This document shows positions 24,458-31,869 of a stretch of 33,259 nucleotides of DNA, in pieces. The DNA lies in the NCBI GenBank assembly GCA_012727415.1, contig JAAYHI010000160.1, positions 1 to 33,259 of the forward strand, written 5' to 3'. Each line of letters begins with the position of its first letter. Positions within the stretch are counted from its first letter, which is position 1. The notes beneath the pieces were generated by a model. That model saw only the letters and a program-made list of their open reading frames with translations. It had not been told where the DNA came from and ran no database searches. Position numbers and translations under genes: made by a program. This DNA comes from Bacillota bacterium (lineage in GTDB: Bacteria > Bacillota > Proteinivoracia > UBA4975).

Positions 24458-26146
24458 ATGAAAGTGGTATGCACAAGGAATGCTGCCCCCTACATATATT
24501 GCGAAGAAAACCTGAGAGATCTGTCTCATTGCGATGACGGCACCCTTGGAGTCGTAGTATATGGCTATCCGTATAATCTTGCAACCAAAAAATGGGTAAA
24601 AGCTCAGGATTTCATGTCCTTATATCGCGAGCATGGGAAACAGGCAATTGACCCAATTGACGGGGTATTCAGCATTATTTGCCTGGACAGGCTTAAGAAA
24701 CGCACCTATGTGTTTAGCGACCCTTACAAAATATATACCTATTATATTAAAGAGTCTAAAGACAGCGTCATCATCAGCACTACTCTGGAAGATATTAACA
24801 GAGAACTCAATGATTATACCCTGGACGAGCAAGGAATCCTGGAATTCCTGAACTTCGGTTTTGTCCTTGGCATCAAAACTATCTACAAGGGCATTGAGAC
24901 AGTTCCCGGAGGTACCATCTATTGTATCGACGATAAACTCAACATAAAAAAGGAGTACTATGTAAATTACCTTAAATCTGATAAGGGATCTGCAACAAAG
25001 CACGATTTTTATGATGAGTTTACAAACGTTCTGGCCACGGCTTCCTCCCTTTCCCAATCTATATCTTTACCGCTCACTGGAGGCCTGGATAGTCGCACCA
25101 CTTTATCCGGATGCTTAAAGTTCAAAGAAAAGATTCATTGCTATACCCACGGGTTCAAGAATTCTGATGATGTTAAAATTGCCAGCAAGATAAGCAAACT
25201 CGTGGGTGTAAATCACAGTGCATATACCTATCTCGGAGAAGATTTTGTTATGAGTATTCCAGATAAGGCCCACATGCTCGCGAAAGCGTACCAAGGCATG
25301 CTTAATTCCGTGCTCTTCTCCCATCTTTGTTATTCTTATGAACAAGAATCAAAGCTCTGCGACACTCATTTTACCGGGGTGGCAGGAGGGCTGTACCGAA
25401 ATTACTATTCATCCGGTCATACAATCACAAGTATTAATAACCTGGCTCAATTACTTAAGAGGAAAATCACTAAAACTAACGAGTTAAATTTCTTAAATAC
25501 TGAAGGCCTCCACCAGGTGCTGCTGGATTCAATTCTGACTGAGCTGCAGAGCTATAACTCTGACGATGTTGCTTATCTCAGTAATATGTTCTTGTTAAAG
25601 AACAGAACTCCCAATTTCGCAGGCCCCTCTGCAAGATTTATCGGAAAGAATTTTAACGTCTTCTTCCCATACCTGTCGAAAAAACTTCTGGCTATTATAC
25701 TGGATATCCGTGAAAAAGACCTGCGCGAAGGGTTGCAAAATTATACCATTATGCAAAACAGCCAGCAGCTAGCCAATTACCCCTTAGACCGGGGCAGGGT
25801 AATACGCAATACTTTCCGCAACAAAGCAAGGACCAAGCTATATTACCTGCCCACCTTTTGTAAGAAAGCCACAAACAAATTGCTCGGGAGGAAGGTATTT
25901 TCTTTCAGATATATCGACTATTGTTACTGGCTGAAAACCGACCTCAAAGATTTCGTCCTTGAGATTCTGGATTATGACACCTTGGCGATAAAATCTTTCT
26001 TCTCAGAAGACGATTTCCGCACCAAATTACATAGATTCCTGCATGGCACCAAGGATTACAGCTACTTCTATACTAATATGATGACGCTGCAGCTTTACCT
26101 GCAAAATGTCGCCTCAATAACTGGTTCTAAAGCCGCCAATGATTAA
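24458..26146 (+). CDS. Asparagine-synthetase-like amidotransferase-family protein lacking the N-terminal cysteine
   Basis: The product is about 562 residues long. The N-terminal third resembles the Ntn-hydrolase domain of AsnB (DPIDGVFSIICLDR, FSDPYKIYTYY, ISTTLEDI), but no cysteine follows the initiator methionine, so the glutaminase site is probably inactive. The next part has LTGGLDSRTT at about 206-215, the PP-loop ATP-pyrophosphatase motif that adenylates a carboxylate. ATG at 24458 is preferred over 24452 because AAGGAGG is then 8 rather than 2 bases away. It is the only plus-strand gene in the first 30 kb, stands alone, and is visibly more AT-rich than its neighbours, which suggests acquisition. 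Members of this group make amides or lactams from ammonia or an amine; no precursor peptide or partner gene was found nearby. Function unassigned. Confidence 0.88.
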   Translation: MKVVCTRNAAPYIYCEENLRDLSHCDDGTLGVVVYGYPYNLATKKWVKAQDFMSLYREHGKQAIDPIDGVFSIICLDRLKKRTYVFSDPYKIYTYYIKESKDSVIISTTLEDINRELNDYTLDEQGILEFLNFGFVLGIKTIYKGIETVPGGTIYCIDDKLNIKKEYYVNYLKSDKGSATKHDFYDEFTNVLATASSLSQSISLPLTGGLDSRTTLSGCLKFKEKIHCYTHGFKNSDDVKIASKISKLVGVNHSAYTYLGEDFVMSIPDKAHMLAKAYQGMLNSVLFSHLCYSYEQESKLCDTHFTGVAGGLYRNYYSSGHTITSINNLAQLLKRKITKTNELNFLNTEGLHQVLLDSILTELQSYNSDDVAYLSNMFLLKNRTPNFAGPSARFIGKNFNVFFPYLSKKLLAIILDIREKDLREGLQNYTIMQNSQQLANYPLDRGRVIRNTFRNKARTKLYYLPTFCKKATNKLLGRKVFSFRYIDYCYWLKTDLKDFVLEILDYDTLAIKSFFSEDDFRTKLHRFLHGTKDYSYFYTNMMTLQLYLQNVASITGSKAAND

Positions 26147-26178
26147 TCCCTTCCCTGGCAACCTGCTTAATCAACTTC

Positions 26179-26219
26179 AAAAATCGCCCGTGAATCGCAA
26201 CGCGTCACTGGCGATTTTT
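26179..26219. terminator. Bidirectional terminator between convergent genes
   Basis: The inverted repeat AAAAATCGCC/GGCGATTTTT, with an inner GTGA/TCAC extension, gives a long stem with A and U runs on both sides. It lies between the asparagine-synthetase-like gene (plus) and the RluA-family gene (minus), whose stop codon overlaps its end. It can serve both transcripts. Confidence 0.88.
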
Positions 26220-27126
26220 AATTGTCCCGATCAGGCAACAGACCTGTCCCCTCAACTCTCCCGCAAACTGCGGCAGCCATATCCCCAGGCAGGTCAGATG
26301 TAAAACAAAGCCTGTCACCTGTGGAAGGGTGGACAAATTGCAGGCTATACGCATGCAAGGCGGTCCTGCCCACTATACCTTCCTCAACCCCATACATATA
26401 ATCATCCACCAGGGGACAGCCGATAGAAGCCATGTGAATCCGCAGCTGATGGGTACGGCCGGTAACAGGCTGCAGCCTCACCAAAGCGAAACTTTCCCCT
26501 GCCGCTTCGGTCCAGTACCTGGTGAGGGCAGGCTTGCCTGCAGGATTTACCCCCCGCAGGCCAGTGTTATCCAGGGATCTGCCAATGGGAAGAGCTATCT
26601 CGCCAATCAGAGGGTGGGGTATTCCCCGGGTAATAGCGTAGTATATCTTGTTTATTCCACCTTGGCTCAGCTGGTAGTGGCTCCAGGCAGATTTCGCCGC
26701 CAGGACCAAGCCAGAGGTATCCTTGTCCAGGCGGGTTACCAGGCGGGCAGGCAGTCTCTCCCCCCGCTGCTGCCAGTGCCAGGACAGGGCATTGGCCAAG
26801 GTTCCCCCCTTATACCCCTTAGTGGGGTGACTGACCATCCCCGCTGGCTTGTTGACGACAACCAGCACCTCGTCCTCATAAATGATGTCCAGGGGAATGG
26901 GCTCCGGGGGCAGGGGCTCCAGATGTTCCTCCAGCTTAACCTGGACGCGATCTCCAGCCTGCAGGCGGCTGATCAACAAGGCGGGCATTCCATTGACCAG
27001 CACCGCCCACGGATTCTGTTTCAGGCGGACCAGTTGCCGGCGGGAGAGGCCATATCCCTGACGCAGGACCTGCCTCAGCCTGGCCCCTGCCTGCTCGGCC
27101 GCCACCGTCCAATTGATATATTTCAT
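26218..27126 (-). CDS. RluA-family pseudouridine synthase
   Basis: The 302-residue product has an N-terminal S4-like RNA-binding segment (about 13-65) and an RluA catalytic domain. VVNKPAGMVSHPT lies near 90-102, and the motif RLDKDTSGL carries the catalytic aspartate D134. GRTHQLRIHMASIGCPLVDDYMYG is the family's C-terminal signature. Such enzymes isomerise uridine in 23S rRNA or tRNA. The ATG at 27126 is preceded by GGAGGGG. It is unrelated to the polysaccharide genes and appears to be a single-gene unit between two terminators. Which uridine it modifies cannot be told from sequence. Confidence 0.94.
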   Translation of the reverse strand: MKYINWTVAAEQAGARLRQVLRQGYGLSRRQLVRLKQNPWAVLVNGMPALLISRLQAGDRVQVKLEEHLEPLPPEPIPLDIIYEDEVLVVVNKPAGMVSHPTKGYKGGTLANALSWHWQQRGERLPARLVTRLDKDTSGLVLAAKSAWSHYQLSQGGINKIYYAITRGIPHPLIGEIALPIGRSLDNTGLRGVNPAGKPALTRYWTEAAGESFALVRLQPVTGRTHQLRIHMASIGCPLVDDYMYGVEEGIVGRTALHAYSLQFVHPSTGDRLCFTSDLPGDMAAAVCGRVEGTGLLPDRDN

Positions 27127-27152
27127 TGCCTGCCCCTCCTTTCCCTGGGCCT

Positions 27153-27161
27153 ATTGTAACA
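27153..27161 (-). promoter_or_regulatory. Candidate extended -10 promoter for the RluA-family gene
   Basis: TGTTACAAT on the minus strand fits an extended -10 (TGn plus TACAAT), about 27 bases upstream of the start codon and just downstream of the preceding terminator. No clear -35 box is seen. Confidence 0.38.
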
Positions 27162-27181
27162 TTTTCAACCACCATGCAATC

Positions 27182-27211
27182 AAAAAAAGAGAGCCGGTTT
27201 ACCTGCTCTCT
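27182..27211 (-). terminator. Rho-independent terminator of the hypothetical gene at 27222-28070
   Basis: The stem AGAGAGC/GCTCTCT with a 10-base loop is followed on the minus strand by seven T residues. It has the same stem sequence as the terminator at 21886-21903. Confidence 0.87.
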
Positions 27212-27221
27212 GTCTTTTCTC

Positions 27222-28070
27222 CTAGGATCCTATGAAAGAAAAAGTAATTTCCAGGGTAAAGGGTACTCCGTCAGCGGTAACGCAGTTCATAGTCATCACC
27301 TGACTCTGGCCAATTATCTCATAGACCCAGGTAGGATTGCCCACAAGGACACTGCCGAACAATGCTAACTCAATTTCAAACCACTGCCCGCTTCGGGGAG
27401 TTCCATCTTCATTCTTGAAGTTGACAGTGGAGCCACCGGCAGAAACACCTTGAATTTCAGGAATAGCGGCCAAGTTATAAAAAGCAGTTTTTAATCCCGT
27501 AGCCTGCAAAGCAGTGTAGGAACCCATATTCTGCGCTTCCGGCGAGAAGATAAAGGTCATCACCATATTTTCAACGTCCAATTCCACCAACAATTTATTC
27601 GGAGGATCAGTCTTAGGCGCCTGATTATTAATAGTATTGGAAAATTCTATCGTAGCGTAGTAAATAGTGCCCAGGGCAGCCATCTTGTCTTCTAAGCCAA
27701 ACAGTTTCTCAAGATTTTCCACTAGTCCCTGCTGCTCACTGCCCAAAGCGTCTATGATTCTCCGGGCACCTTCCACCAAGTCCTTATCCTGGAATATTAA
27801 CTCCTCGAATTCGGGAAGGGAGTTTATCAGCAGCTGAGCAAATTCGACACCTAAGGACTCAACTACCGCATTCACACAAGTGAAACTGCCTGCGCCTCTC
27901 ACGGCAAGCAATTCTGCCGCTAACAGGGATACATATTCTGTATCCAGGTTATACCCTAACTCATTCAAAATCAAAGTGTAGCTTTCACCTGACCCAACCG
28001 CGCCCCGAGCAATTAAGGCCTGACGATTTGCTTGGAGCACCGGAATGTATTCCATCAGGACTGTCTCCAT
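27222..28070 (-). CDS. Hypothetical protein, uninterrupted part of a frame broken by TGA
   Basis: The product has 282 residues from ATG 28070 and no family I recognise. The first half is helical and rich in Leu, Glu and Ala; the second half (after about residue 155) is beta-prone with repeated hydrophobic strands ending in FTLEITFSFIGS. There is no signal peptide or clear membrane helix. The ATG at 28070 has no good ribosome binding site. The same frame is open for another 43 codons upstream, to an in-frame TGA, and then reaches an ATG with an excellent binding site (see the entry at 28071-28223). It may therefore be the body of a pseudogene or of a recoded gene rather than a complete protein. 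It has its own terminator. Confidence 0.6.
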   Translation of the reverse strand: METVLMEYIPVLQANRQALIARGAVGSGESYTLILNELGYNLDTEYVSLLAAELLAVRGAGSFTCVNAVVESLGVEFAQLLINSLPEFEELIFQDKDLVEGARRIIDALGSEQQGLVENLEKLFGLEDKMAALGTIYYATIEFSNTINNQAPKTDPPNKLLVELDVENMVMTFIFSPEAQNMGSYTALQATGLKTAFYNLAAIPEIQGVSAGGSTVNFKNEDGTPRSGQWFEIELALFGSVLVGNPTWVYEIIGQSQVMTMNCVTADGVPFTLEITFSFIGS

Positions 28071-28223
28071 GACAGCTACATCTTCAGCATGATTCAGGGC
28101 GTCGATAAATGACTTCTTGTCATATTCCTTCCGGACATCAGTTTGGATACAGCTATGTTGTTTTTCCTGCAGTTTTTTCGCTTCCCCTACTCGCTTACGT
28201 CAAAACATAACTGGCTGACCCAT
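28071..28223 (-). pseudogene. In-frame 5' extension of the hypothetical gene, interrupted by TGA at codon 8
   Basis: ATG at 28223 is preceded by AAGGGAGG with a 6-base spacer, the best start signal in the region. It encodes MGQPVMF, then TGA at 28200-28202. The same frame then continues open with a charged helical stretch (RKRVGEAKKLQEKQ and on) straight into the frame at 28070, which would give 333 residues in all. No ATG, GTG or TTG lies between the TGA and 28070. A point change from CGA or TGG to TGA is the simplest reading. Selenocysteine or readthrough is possible, but I see no convincing SECIS-like hairpin directly after the TGA. Confidence 0.6.
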
Positions 28224-28264
28224 CTTTCGCCTCCCTTATGCTGAAATTATCAGTGATTGCCGCT

Positions 28265-28270
28265 ATTATA
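28265..28270 (-). promoter_or_regulatory. Candidate -10 box for the TGA-interrupted gene
   Basis: A perfect TATAAT on the minus strand lies about 42 bases upstream of the ATG at 28223. The -35 region is poor. Its presence argues that the gene is, or recently was, transcribed from its own promoter. Confidence 0.4.
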
Positions 28271-28452
28271 CAACAACCCTGTGACAGATTTTGCATTTGG
28301 CAGTTGTTTTTCTGCAATGAATGCTAATTGATACTTTGGCAGATTTTGTCTTTGAAAATTGGTGACAATGGTATTCGACTTAATTCCATATAGGTAATAT
28401 ATTTCTCCTGGATTGAATAGATTTTTCAAGAAATATTTCCGCCTGAGGATAT

Positions 28453-28482
28453 AAAAAACTCCTTGGAAATCCTCCAAGGAGT
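28453..28482 (-). terminator. Rho-independent terminator of the LCP gene at 28532-29698
   Basis: The stem ACTCCTTGG/CCAAGGAGT has nine base pairs and a 7-base loop, and is followed by a T run on the minus strand. It lies about 50 bases after the LCP stop codon. Confidence 0.88.
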
Positions 28483-28531
28483 CTGTACCAGCCTGCAATT
28501 GAGTGAACTGCGAGACGGGCAAAAAAATGTC

Positions 28532-29698
28532 CTAAGTCTGGTCAGGGTCCTCGGGGTCCTCGGGTTCCTCAGGGTCCTCAGGGTCCTCGTCACTTTCTTC
28601 AGTAAATTCTTCCTCCGGCAGCGGGTCAAAGATTACATCAGTTTTATCCGGTTTTACTTCCAGCCCCCAGATATCATAGAGCATCTTGGCGCGGGCTTTC
28701 TGGTTGATAATGAGGTAACTGTACGACTTGGTCCAGCTTTCACTCAGGCGCCCCCATTTAAAAGAAGTAGGCATGACATAGGTAGAGATTTTTTCTGCAT
28801 CCAGAGTATTCATCCCGTAATGGGCCAAAGACATAATCTGTTCCATGGTGAGATTGGTCTTTACGTTATCGGCAACGGCGGCATATATTTTGGGGATCCG
28901 CAGGAGATTTCCGGTGGACTTTAACTGCTTAAACAACTCCATCATAATATCCTGTTGATTCTCAACTCTTTTAATATCCCCCATTGAGTACTGGCGATCC
29001 CTGACAAAGATCAGCAACTGGGCGCCGTTTAAAACCTTTTTGCCCTTCTCGAGTAACAGTCTTCCTGATTTGCTGTATATGTTTTTGGGAACATCATATT
29101 CTACTCCCCCGATGGCATCGACGATGCTTTTTACCGATTCCATGTCCACAGAGACATAGTAATGGATCGGCACACCCTTGAGGGCCATGCTGACAGTTTC
29201 CACCTGGTAGAGCATGCCTTTCTCATACTTTTCCTCGTCGGTCTTGCCGCCGCCGTACCGCCAGCCATAGTAATATGCGCTGTTAATCTTGTCACGGCCG
29301 CCGCCTCTCTTGTAAATAGGAACAAGGGTGTCCCGGGGAATGCTGACTACAGCGGCGGTGCCATCCTTCAAATTGATAGAAGCCAGCATTATTGTATCTG
29401 CCCGGTAAGTTGCATATACTTCATCACGGGCGAGATTCCTGTCGAAACCGAAGAGGACAATATTAATTATGTCTTTAGAGAAAGCATCCCTGACATCCAG
29501 TATTTGCTGTTCATGAGCAGCATTGGCTTCAGGAAAGCTGATTTTCCCCCCGAGAACGCCCTCATAGTTCCCGATTCGAAAATGCCAATACGCACCTGCG
29601 CAACCGACGACGGTTACAAGCGCCAGGGCGATTACAATAATGATTTTATTCCGCCTGCGCTTCTTTGCCTGTTTGGTTTTGACCCTGCTATGCCCCAC
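28532..29698 (-). CDS. LytR-CpsA-Psr (LCP) family phosphotransferase with acidic repeat tail
   Basis: The product has about 388 residues: a short basic cytoplasmic end (KKRRRNK), one membrane anchor and an extracellular LCP domain. NIVLFGFDRN, ADTIMLASINLKDGTAAVVSIPRDTLVPI, INSAYYYG and LIFVRDRQYSMGDIKRVENQQ hold the conserved Asp/Arg residues that bind the polyprenyl pyrophosphate. LCP enzymes transfer glycopolymers from undecaprenyl pyrophosphate to peptidoglycan. The C-terminus is a run of Glu-Asp-Pro-type triplets (EDPEEPEDPED). GTG at 29698 is chosen because GAGGTG lies 7 bases upstream; an ATG at 29722 has no such site. The LCP gene at 30651-31799 is a paralogue, with the two separated by fmdB-like and queT-like genes. 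Confidence 0.92.
   Translation of the reverse strand: MGHSRVKTKQAKKRRRNKIIIVIALALVTVVGCAGAYWHFRIGNYEGVLGGKISFPEANAAHEQQILDVRDAFSKDIINIVLFGFDRNLARDEVYATYRADTIMLASINLKDGTAAVVSIPRDTLVPIYKRGGGRDKINSAYYYGWRYGGGKTDEEKYEKGMLYQVETVSMALKGVPIHYYVSVDMESVKSIVDAIGGVEYDVPKNIYSKSGRLLLEKGKKVLNGAQLLIFVRDRQYSMGDIKRVENQQDIMMELFKQLKSTGNLLRIPKIYAAVADNVKTNLTMEQIMSLAHYGMNTLDAEKISTYVMPTSFKWGRLSESWTKSYSYLIINQKARAKMLYDIWGLEVKPDKTDVIFDPLPEEEFTEESDEDPEDPEEPEDPEDPDQT
28546..28590 (-). repeat. Five tandem 9-base units encoding the acidic tail of the LCP protein
   Basis: Five head-to-tail copies of GGTCCTCGG or close variants (plus-strand reading) encode acidic/proline triplets at the C-terminus of the LCP protein. The copies differ by one or two bases, so the array could vary in number between strains by slippage. 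Confidence 0.75.
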
Positions 29699-29766
29699 TG
29701 TGATACACCTCGCAATTGACATTATTGCATGTTAATACTGCCATATCGCAACTATTAATAATATAT

Positions 29767-29787
29767 GCTGCATGCACCCGGTGCAGC
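29767..29787 (-). terminator. Possible weak terminator after the FmdB-type gene
   Basis: GCTGCA/TGCAGC forms a 6-base-pair stem, with an overlapping alternative TGCA pairing inside it, about 50 bases after the zinc-ribbon stop codon. The transcript continues with an AU-rich but not U-only stretch. It could equally be a binding site for a regulator upstream of the LCP gene. Confidence 0.33.
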
Positions 29788-29839
29788 CTGACCGGGGATA
29801 ATTCAAACCCCATGTTCCTGCGGCAAGTAAAGCACTGGC

Positions 29840-30049
29840 TTAGTGACAACTGGAACAATTGCCGCCTTTGCAGCCGCTGCATCCATCCTGCCCGCCCCTG
29901 ACTCCGGGACAGGCAAAAGCGGATACCATGCGTTGAAGGGACTTTTCCCCGCAGCGGGGACAAACCATATCTTCCCCTGATTCGTTCATTTTACACAGCT
30001 TTTCGCTGCGCTGCCCGCACTTAGTGCATTGAAACTCATAGATCGGCAT
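29840..30049 (-). CDS. FmdB-family zinc ribbon protein
   Basis: The product is a 69-residue protein beginning MPIYEFQCTKCG, the hallmark of the FmdB/CxxC_CxxC_SSSS family. Zinc would be bound by the CxxC pairs at C8/C11 and C30/C33. The C-terminus is an added Gly/Cys/Ser-rich tail (GCSGCKGGNCSSCH) with five more cysteines. The family has been linked to regulation and, in some bacteria, to other small-protein roles; function here is unknown. AGAGGTG lies 7 bases before the ATG. It diverges from the QueT-type gene and shares a palindromic promoter region with it. Confidence 0.9.
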   Translation of the reverse strand: MPIYEFQCTKCGQRSEKLCKMNESGEDMVCPRCGEKSLQRMVSAFACPGVRGGQDGCSGCKGGNCSSCH

Positions 30050-30071
30050 GGATTTTCACCTCTTAGTTCAT

Positions 30072-30087
30072 TATAATGATTATACCA
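30072..30087. promoter_or_regulatory. Palindromic double -10 element between divergent fmdB-like and queT-like genes
   Basis: TATAATGATTATA at 30072-30084 is a perfect palindrome about a central G. It gives TATAAT on the plus strand (30072-30077, towards the QueT-type gene) and TATAAT on the minus strand (30079-30084, towards the zinc-ribbon gene). The minus copy is also preceded by TGG, making an extended -10. Initiation would start each RNA within or near the other -10 box. Confidence 0.5.
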
Positions 30088-30112
30088 GGAATAGGCAATG
30101 AGGAGTGCTAAT

Positions 30113-30619
30113 ATGCAAACAGACCTTACCCGCTCCCTGACCCGGGGCGGAATGATAGCTGCAATATATGTTATTCTCACCCTTTCCCTGGGGCAACTTT
30201 CCTATGGCCTGCCCCTGGGACCGGTATTAATTCAGTTTCGCCCTGCAGAAGCCCTTACCGTGCTGCCAATCCTCTTCCCCGAGGCTGTCCCCGCCCTGTT
30301 CCTGGGGGTCTTTATCGCCAACATACCCTTTGGCTGGGTGGATATGATTTTGGGCAGCCTCCTGACTTTGGCGGCAGCCGTCGTCACCCGCAGGATGCGC
30401 ACCAGCCTTGTCGCCTGGTTTAGCCCGGTTATCTTTAACGCCTTGGGAGTCAGCATATACCTGGCTTATTTCATCACCAACCAGTGGTGGACACCCACCT
30501 ACTGGCTTGCGTATTTCCAGCAGGTATTGTCTATCGGCATCAGTGAGGCCCTGGTGGTATTTGGACTGGGACTGCCCCTCATTACCTACCTGCGCAAGAA
30601 CATCTTTGGCGAATATTAA
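30113..30619 (+). CDS. queT: QueT-family transporter (putative queuosine-precursor ECF substrate-binding protein)
   Basis: The product has about 168 residues and five to six hydrophobic helices. The N-terminal TRGGMIAAIYVILTL and the QFRPAEALTVLPILFPEAVPALFLG stretch are typical of the QueT/ECF S-component group, which takes up queuosine precursors. ATG at 30113 is preferred because AGGAG lies 7 bases upstream; the ATG at 30098 would overlap that site. No preQ1 riboswitch can fit between the likely transcription start and the gene, which is unusual for this family, and no other queuosine gene is in the window. It ends at a terminator shared with the convergent LCP gene. Confidence 0.87.
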   Translation: MQTDLTRSLTRGGMIAAIYVILTLSLGQLSYGLPLGPVLIQFRPAEALTVLPILFPEAVPALFLGVFIANIPFGWVDMILGSLLTLAAAVVTRRMRTSLVAWFSPVIFNALGVSIYLAYFITNQWWTPTYWLAYFQQVLSIGISEALVVFGLGLPLITYLRKNIFGEY

Positions 30620-30653
30620 GGAAAACTACCCAGTCGTTGAGTAGTTTCCTTTA
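30620..30653. terminator. Terminator between convergent queT-like and LCP genes
   Basis: GGAAAACTAC pairs with GTAGTTTCC (one bulged A) around an 11-base loop, followed by TTT on the plus strand. It lies directly after the transporter stop codon and directly before the LCP stop codon. The minus-strand copy is followed by a mixed T/A stretch. Confidence 0.7.
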
Positions 30654-31799
30654 AGGATCAGATGGGTAATCGTCCCCCTCGCCCTCAGATTTGGGGGGGT
30701 CTTTTTTTTCTACCGGCAGCACCTTATCGGGAGGGCCAGGCTCCACCACTATTCCCCATATTTCCTCAATGAGCTTTGCTCTTTTGGGATGGTCGAGAAG
30801 GTAATAGGGAAGTTTTTGGTCCCGGCGGCCGGGGATCCCCCCAGACTCATACCTTCCTTCCAGGACGTGGGTGGAAATGTCGCTGGAACTTACCTCCTGG
30901 GAGGCAAAGAGGGCTAAAGCCATAATTTGCTCTAAAGAAAGGTTGGTCCTGACCTCATTTTTCATTTTCAGGAGTATTGTTGGAGCGTGAAGGAGGGTCT
31001 TGGTCTTTTTAAACTGATTTAATCCCGCTATAAGAATATCCTGTTGATTACCAGCCCTTATTGCATCCGAAGAGCCCTTGCGGTCGCGAACATAGTACAT
31101 AAACTTGCGGCCGTTGAGCTTTTGATAGCCCTTTTCCACCAGTAGTTGCCCTCTCCGGGAATAGATATCTTTGGGAACATCGTACGACACGCCGCCAATT
31201 AAATCGACTAATTCCTCAACGGCATCCAGATCCATGGCAACATAGAAGTGGATGGGCACCCCGCCCAGAATTGAACTTATCGTCTCAACCTGAGTGGTGA
31301 TGCCGGCTGCCACCCTGTCCTCCATGGGCAACCCTTTGTCCTTAGACCAGCCCCAATAGTTGGCGTGATTAATTTTATCTTTGAAACTGTCATAGCCGTA
31401 TATCGGAACGAGGCTGTCCCGGGGAATGCTGACCAGGTTTACCTTGGCAGTGTCAAGATTAATAGCCGCAACCATAATGGTATCCACAAGCCCGGTATAA
31501 CCCTTTACCCTCTGTTGAGAGCGGGCAGCATTATTGTCATGACCGAGAAAGGCGATATTGATAATCTTTTCCCCTGAAAACGCTTCACTTATATCTGGAG
31601 AGTCGTCCTCACTAGCCCCGCCCCCCCAATCGATATCGTCAAAGACCTTGTCGGGATCGGTCAGGTGGCTGTAGTACAGGGCTAGAGCAGTACCCATACA
31701 TAACACAAGGATTAGCGCAATCAATGCTGTACGTTGGAGTTTGCCCATTCCCCGAATCCACTGCCACAGGCGTTGAAAAATATTAGGCTTGTTTTCCAT
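30651..31799 (-). CDS. LytR-CpsA-Psr (LCP) family phosphotransferase, second copy
   Basis: The 382-residue product has one membrane anchor at about 22-44 and an extracellular LCP domain. NIAFLGHDNN, VDTIMVAAINLDTAKVNLVSIPRDSLVPI, INHANYWGWSK and YYVRDRKGSSDAIRAGNQQ hold the conserved arginines and aspartates. It closely follows the LCP copy at 28532-29698 along the whole domain, so the pair probably arose by duplication. The tail here is Pro/Lys/Glu-rich and lacks the tandem acidic triplets. AAGGAGG lies upstream of the ATG. Together the two could attach the polymer made by the operon (and teichoic-acid-like polymers) to peptidoglycan; which acts on which is unknown. Confidence 0.93.
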   Translation of the reverse strand: MENKPNIFQRLWQWIRGMGKLQRTALIALILVLCMGTALALYYSHLTDPDKVFDDIDWGGGASEDDSPDISEAFSGEKIINIAFLGHDNNAARSQQRVKGYTGLVDTIMVAAINLDTAKVNLVSIPRDSLVPIYGYDSFKDKINHANYWGWSKDKGLPMEDRVAAGITTQVETISSILGGVPIHFYVAMDLDAVEELVDLIGGVSYDVPKDIYSRRGQLLVEKGYQKLNGRKFMYYVRDRKGSSDAIRAGNQQDILIAGLNQFKKTKTLLHAPTILLKMKNEVRTNLSLEQIMALALFASQEVSSSDISTHVLEGRYESGGIPGRRDQKLPYYLLDHPKRAKLIEEIWGIVVEPGPPDKVLPVEKKDPPKSEGEGDDYPSDP

Positions 31800-31821
31800 G
31801 GGTACACCTCCTTAGCAATTC

Positions 31822-31827
31822 ATTATA
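31822..31827 (-). promoter_or_regulatory. Candidate -10 box for the second LCP gene
   Basis: A perfect TATAAT on the minus strand lies about 23 bases upstream of the start codon, just before the AAGGAGG ribosome binding site. No convincing -35 box accompanies it. Confidence 0.38.
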
Positions 31828-31869
31828 CTCCATCAGCACCTAATAATTCATTTCCAAAAAATGCTTGGA

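Larger units (their letters stand above)
28224..28531. other. Non-coding interval with terminator and promoter-like site
   Basis: These 308 bases hold the terminator of the LCP gene at the right side, an AT-rich stretch, and a TATAAT at 28265-28270 near the left side. A 90-codon open frame crosses the interval on the minus strand but runs through both elements and lacks a ribosome binding site, so I do not call it a gene. Confidence 0.6.

Noticed and set aside
26329..27159. A 276-codon plus-strand open frame opposite the RluA-family gene
   Set aside because: It is an antisense shadow of a well-conserved gene, with low-complexity composition and no recognisable domain.
28071..28202. Selenocysteine insertion at the in-frame TGA
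   Set aside because: Not accepted as the main reading: the bases after the TGA do not form a convincing SECIS-type hairpin, and the residue context is not that of a known selenoprotein. Kept only as an alternative.
28250..28522. A 90-codon minus-strand open frame between the LCP gene and the hypothetical gene
   Set aside because: It runs through a strong terminator and a TATAAT box, has no ribosome binding site, and resembles no protein family.
30050..30112. preQ1 riboswitch upstream of the QueT-type gene
   Set aside because: The space between the likely transcription start and the start codon is about 30 bases and shows no preQ1 aptamer pattern.
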